From Thamnidium elegans (lineage: Eukaryota; Mucoromycota; Mucoromycetes; Mucorales; Mucoraceae): a stretch of DNA of 64,000 bases. The stretch covers positions 558,001 to 622,000 of the forward strand of contig JAIXMG010000004.1 of the NCBI GenBank assembly GCA_025201345.1. The letters are read 5' to 3'. Each line of letters opens with the position of its first letter. Position 1 is the first letter of the stretch. The notes under the pieces were generated by a model, which searched no databases, had not been told where the DNA came from, and was given only the letters and a program-made list of their open reading frames with translations. The translations under genes were made by a program, and so were the position numbers. Below are positions 58,378 through 64,000 of this stretch, in pieces.

Positions 58378-58685
58378 TTAACTTTCTTCGTCTGTTAAGT
58401 CGTCGTAATCTACACCATTCAACTGCCGATAAATACTCGGTGGATGATTCAGCTTTGTTTCTTCAGCTTTCGTTGATAGTCGAATTGATTTCTTCACTCG
58501 GGTCTTTTGCAGAATCGCTATAAATATTATCAATTTCAACCATCATACCCTAAACAAAGTAAAAAAATTCAACAACATAATACTGATTATACTTTGTATT
58601 AACATACCTTGATCAGTTCGAGTCCAGTACTTATTTCGAGCACTACAAGAGACGGAAGCAACTTCGCCATAGACTAAGTCAATCT
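58378..58685 (-). pseudogene. Decayed two-exon coding fragment with frame breaks
   Basis: On the minus strand a first piece (from about 58680) ends in RNKYWTRTDQ and a GTATGT donor at 58607; a TTTAG acceptor follows about 60 nt later. The second piece is open as MMVEIDNIYSDSAKDPSEEI to a stop near 58470. Another frame, offset by one, then runs as EETKLNHPPSIYRQLNG to an intended-looking end DDLTDEES. The junction phase is off by one and there is a later frameshift. That is what a mutated gene looks like. Family unknown. Confidence 0.45.
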
Positions 58686-59901
58686 CGTTTTAATTTTTCA
58701 TTTTCGACAATCTAATATCTAGCTTGAGCATTCATTTTGATTTTTTGCAGGTCAACGACTAAAGTAATAGTACAGATAAAAGTATTACAGTTTGAAATAT
58801 ACCGTTTAAAGAAGATTTAATGTCGCACCACCCAAACGAGCAACTTGGCTCTTTTGTTTGCTATTAGGTAAGTCAATTACTGAGTTTTTGGAAAGACAAT
58901 AAAAGTACTTACTACGGTTGTCAGTAACAGATATTTAATTTAGCTACTTGCTGAAACTTGAGATATCATCGTAAACTGATAGAATATAGCAAGTACCTCC
59001 CAAAGAAAGTCTAGATATTTTTATTCGCTTACTTGACAAATAATTATTCAATAGCAAATAGTAAAATCAAACATGGACTTAACCTGACTTTTTTGAAATA
59101 TATTTGTAATACGCGGACATAGTTCTACTGATAGGATGAAAAAAAAAAAAGTTAAACTTTTTCCAAGTCATGAGATAAAATACATTTACGCATATATTCA
59201 GGGTTCTAAACACGAGAACTGTCATGAATAAGCAGACAGTCAAATTATGAATATGTATTTGCTAATGAAACAATTATCTTTAAAAAAAAAACCTTTTTTG
59301 AGGGTCTCTATAAAAACATATGATAATATGTATATACATGAGTTCTAGGCATCTTTTTTTACAGTAAAATCTATTTCAAAAGTATAATAGGAGCTTTTTT
59401 CAAAAAAAAAAAAAAAAAAAAAAAAAGAAAGTATATATGCATATATGTTTTTCCTCCTTTTATAGTGTATAAACAGTTTATACAATAGTTTTTTAATAAT
59501 ATTTTATTATAAACTTAATTCTTAATTGATTAATTTTTTTTTTCTTCTAAAAGCAGTAGTATGAAGTTACTGTATAAAAAAAAGTTTCGATGTGATTCTA
59601 TGCAACATTTTATACGTGTTTAAGGAGTCTAACCAACCTTTTTTTCGTATATCTGCGCACTTTTATATAAAGGAGAACAAGTAACGGGAACAAAAAAAAA
59701 AAAAAAAAAAAAAAAAAGCTATATGCTTCCTATCTGTCACAACAATAATAAAACAAGCTGTTTTCCTATTTTAAAGTATGCATCAAAGAGATATCATAAC
59801 TGAATTTATTTTTTGAAGCTCAGCGTGTTTTTTAATGTAAAAAAAAAAAGGGCGTTGTTTATTTCGTTTTTCTCTTAATTGCGAAGCAACATATACACGT
59901 C

Positions 59902-61632
59902 ATGTTGAGTTCACTGTTAAAGATTGAACAGTTTTTAAAATGTGAAGTCTGGTAAGATATATATATATACACAAACAGCCAAGAACGCGAAAAAAAAAGT
60001 AATACTCTCCTTAGCCTTTCCACGTTACGACAGACACGAATTGTTGCCGAATGCGGCCACAGATTTTGTTCGTAAGTAAAAATTAATATACAACAATTAT
60101 AATACTTACTTTATTTTGTTTTATTTAGTGATTGTATTACCGAAAAAGTAAAACAAGACGAAAAATGTCCTACCTGTGAATTACCAGCAACACCTGAGGA
60201 TCTTTTAACGGACCCAATGCACGATAACTTGGTATCTTATGTCAATAAATTGAAACTTGCTTTATTAAGTCATTCGCTTACACCTTTGGAAGATTCATTT
60301 GTACAACATGGTAGTAAACGTTCTGACATAGATACACAAGAATCCACAGAGGATTTAGAAGCCGAATATAGCGATCTTCCTGACCGAAAAAAGTTTAAAA
60401 AGAGTGATTCATTCCTTGATGATTTGTTGTCAGAGAGACCTATTCGAAGTACTGCACCACCACCGAATTATGTTGTACCGACAGAAGATGATGAGGATAT
60501 TATGATGGGCACCGACTTGTTATCAGAACCTGTAATTGAATCACGTAGTTCGGTTGACACACCTCAGACTATACAGGATATACCTACAAGTTCACGTCGT
60601 ACGCCAGATAAAATTGTAAAAAAAAACACACACACACATAAAAACTTCCAAGATTAATATATACATATAGGAAACCAGTGATGAAACATGGAAATGCACA
60701 GAATGTGAATTTGAAAATCTATTATGTCTTCAAGCATGTGGTGTATGTAAGAAATTTAAAAATAGGAATATTCCAGTAGTTGAGCCGACACATAGTACCA
60801 AATCCAAAGCCAGGACGGGATCTTGTCCTAGTTCAGTTCAAAATACCTTGGCAGATCGATCATTGGAAACGGCAACATTACCCTCCAGAATAATAACTAG
60901 AAGAAAACAACAACAATCAAAAACTAACTTAAATAACGAGATTCATATTATGTTTACAGGCGTATTGGATGCTGAAATGGAATTGATTGAAAAACATATA
61001 GAGCGTGTTGCAGAGTCTAGATTGAAATTTACGGTTGGATCAGAGTTAAAAGATATGGAAGAAGTAACGCATGTGATATCGAGTGTAGACAGCTATAAAA
61101 AATGCCACAGAACATTAAAATATCTTTCAGGTATTCTACGTGGTAAATGGATTGTAACACCAAAATGTAAGCGTTTTTTATTTTTATTTTGTATTATTGA
61201 TTTTTAATTTTTTTTTTTCTTGAATAAGGGTTACTGGATAGTATGAAACAAAAGAAATGGTTACCAGAGGAATCATATGAAGTACAAGGAGATGCAAAAT
61301 CCGGGTTAACTCGTGCACCTAATAAAGGAAGACAAAGAAGATTGAATCACGAGGAACCGTTATTTGAAGGCATGCGTTTTTATTTAGCTGGCGATTATTC
61401 AGAAAAACACAACAAAAAGGATCTTGGTTATTTAATAGATTCTGGCGGCGGTATTGTGGAAAAACGTAAACCTACTAGTTTATCAGATGTACCCGAGACA
61501 CTAGATAAAAACTTACCGGTTGTTATTTATGGCACTCAAACAAATATGAGAAAAAATGCTTGGTTAAATCAATATCAAATCCGTAGTGTAACTTGGATTA
61601 TTGAATCAATTAGTCAGTTACTAGTTGAGTAA
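59902..61632 (+). CDS. BARD1-like: BARD1/BRCA1-like RING, zinc-finger, tandem-BRCT protein
   Basis: Exons 59902-59951, about 60015-60071, 60129-60615, 60671-61166, 61229-61632; 497 aa. RING C3HC4 ligands are C14, C17, C30, H32, C35, C38, C49 and C52, followed by an N-terminal helix pattern (LLKIEQFLKC) and a flanking helix (DNLVSYVNKLKLAL) placed as in BARD1. The middle is acidic, then a RanBP2-type finger (WKCTECEFENLLCLQACGVC). Two BRCT repeats end the protein: MFTGV..WIVTPKWLLDSM and RRLNHEEPLFEGMRFYLAGD with a GGG turn and RKP..SDV. The spacer and second BRCT resemble BARD1 closely. There are no ankyrin repeats. A nuclear ubiquitin ligase and DNA-repair reader is the likely role. Confidence 0.85.
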
Positions 61633-62118
61633 TTTATTTTTATTTTTTTTATTTTTATTATTATTAGAAAATAAATAAGTAACATTATTCACAAAGATGA
61701 GAGAGAGAGAGAGAGAAAAGAATATATCGAGTGTTTTTTTTTTTTTTTTTTTTTTTTTGGAGGGTATATATTCATAAATAATAATAAAAAAAAAAGAAAA
61801 AAAAAAGAAAAAAAAATAAAAAAAAAAAGAGGAAAAAAAAAAAAGCATAAAAAGCAAAGTACATCTTTTCATATAGTGTCGAAAGAAAGAAAAAAAAAAA
61901 GCATAATTTAAAGAAAAATGTGAGTAAATATGTAAGCTAGAAAAAAAAGAACAAAAAGATGGTAAGGTGTAGAGGAGGAGGAGGAGGGGGCGAATTGTGC
62001 CTTTTTTTGTTCCATCATGAAATTATTTTTTTTTTAATTTAAATTCGGAAGGAAATCAATAACAAACACACCGTACAAAAAAGAAAATATGTATTAATAG
62101 GGAGAATTTTTCGGGAGA
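61633..62118. other. Intergenic, convergent 3' ends
   Basis: A/T-rich with a (GA)n tract near 61698-61716, long A and T runs and a GGAGGAGG patch at 61974-61990. No gene seen. Confidence 0.6.
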
Positions 62119-63468
62119 CTAGATATCGGCTCCATATGCATTCTCCGGCAGAGCAAGAGGATAAGAAGGTACATAATGACTTGAAGATGTTTGTTGTGTA
62201 TTGTAATGTTGTTGTTGTTGTTGTTGCTGTTGTTGTTGCTGTTGTTGTTGCTGTTGCTGTTGTTGTTGTTGTTGCTCTTGCTGATGATGAGATAACAAAC
62301 CGGATGTATTGTTAGGAGATCTCATTAATGCTACTGCAGCAGCTGCGGCAGCTGCTGTATTGGTACCAGTTCCGGCAACGGAAACGGCAGATGAATTATT
62401 ACTAGAATTTTCTTGACATGGTGTGATTCCTAATGCATTAGGATAATATCCTGTACTATAAAACGGATATCCAGAATAATTTTGACTGTAGAATAAAGGT
62501 GATTGAGGTTGAGGATGTTGTGGTTGAGGATGATGCGATAAAGGATGCATAGCAGAAGGATGTCTTTCATTATTATTTCTGAAACTAGTGTTCATATTGA
62601 AAGATGGTTCATAATTACATTCTAAAAAACCATTATCATCTCTATCATACATGGAACTAAAATAAGGTCTTCTTGGTGAAGGTGAAGATGACATGGTAAC
62701 ATAATTTGGTGTAGCTTCGTATCCGCTATCGGATGAAGGTGGGCCTGATGAAAGATCACCTTCTTCTTTTAATGAGGAAGGTGTACAGATGGAAGGTACT
62801 CCTGAATCAAATGAACAACCATGTCTTGAGTATCTTGAACGAGGACTAGCGCTCTTAGGAAGTAAAGTACTTGGACTATGACCACTATTACGACGAGTAA
62901 TACAAAATGGACAATGACGAACAAATCTAGCAACTAACTCCTTGGGAATCCAAGAGAATCTTCTTCTTACCTAAAATAATAATTAGATTTATGATAAATG
63001 AATTAAATGATTATTTTTATTTACCAATGCCGAAGTTTTATCTCTTCCTCCGTGATGAGCTTCTCTATGCGCTTTAACAAGGATATCATAAATTTGTTCT
63101 TTCATAGCGACAGGTTTATTATCATGACAAACCAAATCAGTAGTTCCAGGTTGAAGTTGAAACATTTTCTTTACCCAAAAACGAAATTGAGCGGTTGAGA
63201 TTGCTGTATTTCTTGGGTCTCTTAATACTTGTTGAATTAATACATAACGGGTTTGATCTACTAATGCTTTATCTCTTTTTTTAGGACTGAGATTATTTAA
63301 ATAATCATCAATGATGGCACGGAATTCGTCTACAGAGGGGATTTGATCCTCGTCATCAAATGTTTCATCTGGTGGAGTTGATTGTGAATAAAATCGAGTC
63401 GTGTTATTACTTTCAAAACGGTATCCTGTGTAAGGATGATGAGGGTATAGTGCTACAGCGGAGCTCAT
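62119..63468 (-). CDS. H2C2 zinc-finger (integrase-type) polyQ nuclear protein
   Basis: Exons 63468-63025 and 62970-62119; 431 aa. After an acidic N-terminal region comes an H2C2 zinc finger: His in KAHREAHHGG and the pair C-P-F-C in RHCPFCITRR, joined across the intron. This type is found in retroelement integrases and in the fungal histone-gene regulator Spt10. There is no integrase core domain. The rest is Ser/Pro/His/Asn-rich with an alanine run and a long Gln tract (62201-62275). It resembles a transcription regulator made from a domesticated finger. Gene family inferred. Confidence 0.7.
62198..62280. repeat. CAG/CAA repeat encoding poly-Gln
   Basis: On the plus strand TTG/CTG triplets; on the minus strand a run of about 23 glutamines with mixed CAA and CAG codons. 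Confidence 0.95.
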
Positions 63469-64000
63469 TATTTTTTTTTATGTAGGGTATGTAATGTATT
63501 TATATAATATATATAAAAGAAATATAATATATATATTCTCTTTAAAATTATACTTGTGCAAAAGAAGAAGAAGAAGAGGTTTATATAATTTTTTCTTTTT
63601 TGCTTTTTGAATTGAAAAAAAAAGGGGGAAAAACAAGTTGAGAAATGCAGTATCAACTGTTCTACGGTGAATATCAAGGAATGAATTGCTGATCGGAACT
63701 CTTTTTTCTTTGTTATTATTATTATTATTATTATTCATGCAGCCGCACGGGCCAAGCATAATACAAGAACTTATAAGGGACTATACTTTTTTTTTTTTTT
63801 TTATATTATGTTCTTAAAAAAGATAGGGAGTCCCTAGTAATACTATATCAAGTAATAAATGACAAAAAGTAATATTATAACATATATATTATACTTTATT
63901 TGTTAAAAACGGGATGCATTATATTTACAGCCAACTTATTTAAAAGAATACCTATATTTTTCTTCTTTTTACCCTTTTTTTTAAATGTATATTTTCTTTC
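63469..64000. other. Intergenic, 5' flank of the H2C2 gene
   Basis: A (TTA)n trinucleotide run lies at about 63712-63733, and T-rich and AT-rich sequence fills the rest up to the window edge. An open minus frame starting near 63759 reads through homopolymers and is not a gene. Nothing else seen. Confidence 0.55.

Larger units (their letters stand above)
55923..59901. other. Long gene-poor stretch with decayed fragments
   Basis: About 4 kb, the largest gap in the window. Contains two coding-like remnants at 57749-58003 and 58378-58685, T12A9 and many homopolymers, and an A-rich patch near 59401-59424. No intact gene. Confidence 0.5.

Noticed and set aside
63478..63759. Two open frames at the right end (minus strand)
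   Set aside because: They read through (TTA)n and T runs in the promoter of the H2C2 gene and have no domain.
1..64000. tRNA, rRNA or CRISPR genes
   Set aside because: Scanning by eye for B-box-like GGTTCRA words on either strand gave no cloverleaf, and there are no spaced direct repeats; a covariance search would be decisive.

Overview
This window is eukaryotic nuclear DNA from a filamentous fungus, most likely an early-diverging one (Mucoromycota, probably Mucorales). The DNA is AT-rich and full of long A or T runs. Genes are short-spaced and split by many 50-100 nt GT-AG introns, often with long T tracts before the acceptor. The clearest lineage pointer is a GH85 endo-beta-N-acetylglucosaminidase closely resembling the Mucor enzyme Endo-M. 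I rebuilt exon structures by hand from splice signals and reading phase; for every spliced model the exon lengths sum to a multiple of three. In the BARD1-like gene one exon border is uncertain by one base.

Layout, left to right: 3' end of prefoldin subunit 4; NFU1 (Fe-S scaffold) and NAA50 (N-acetyltransferase) head to head; BFR1-like mRNP protein; a type II membrane protein with a perfect hairpin upstream; AUR1 (inositol phosphorylceramide synthase); a Nudix CoA-diphosphatase-like enzyme and a Baeyer-Villiger-type flavin monooxygenase; a soluble hybrid histidine kinase; the GH85 ENGase tail to tail with POT1; THOC1/HPR1; a thaumatin-like secreted protein; a CaMK1-type kinase; RFC2 tail to tail with ZNF511; MND1; an FMP30/NAPE-PLD-like hydrolase; a secreted LysM protein; YPT1/Rab1; an ELO-family protein with degenerate catalytic motifs, followed by a PHBH-fold flavoprotein with a degenerate FAD motif; a SigF/NTF2-like protein; a Derlin; a potentially myristoylated methyltransferase; a globin with a C-terminal CAAX box; an AP-1-like bZIP factor; a small basic protein; a BARD1/BRCA1-like RING-zinc finger-tandem BRCT protein; and a polyQ protein with an integrase-type H2C2 zinc finger.

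The genes do not form one pathway. Themes that recur are genome maintenance (POT1, RFC2, MND1, BARD1-like), secretory-pathway and membrane biology (AUR1, YPT1, Derlin, ELO, NAPE-PLD), and stress or redox signalling (histidine kinase, AP-1-like factor, globin). The longer gene-free stretches (5.0-8.0, 13.6-15.6, 19.1-21.1, 46.5-49.1 and 55.9-59.9 kb) carry homopolymers and apparently decayed coding fragments, including one that looks like a retroelement gag/protease remnant. The strongest items for follow-up are the BARD1-like gene, the ELO protein that has lost its predicted catalytic histidines, and the potentially lipid-anchored globin.
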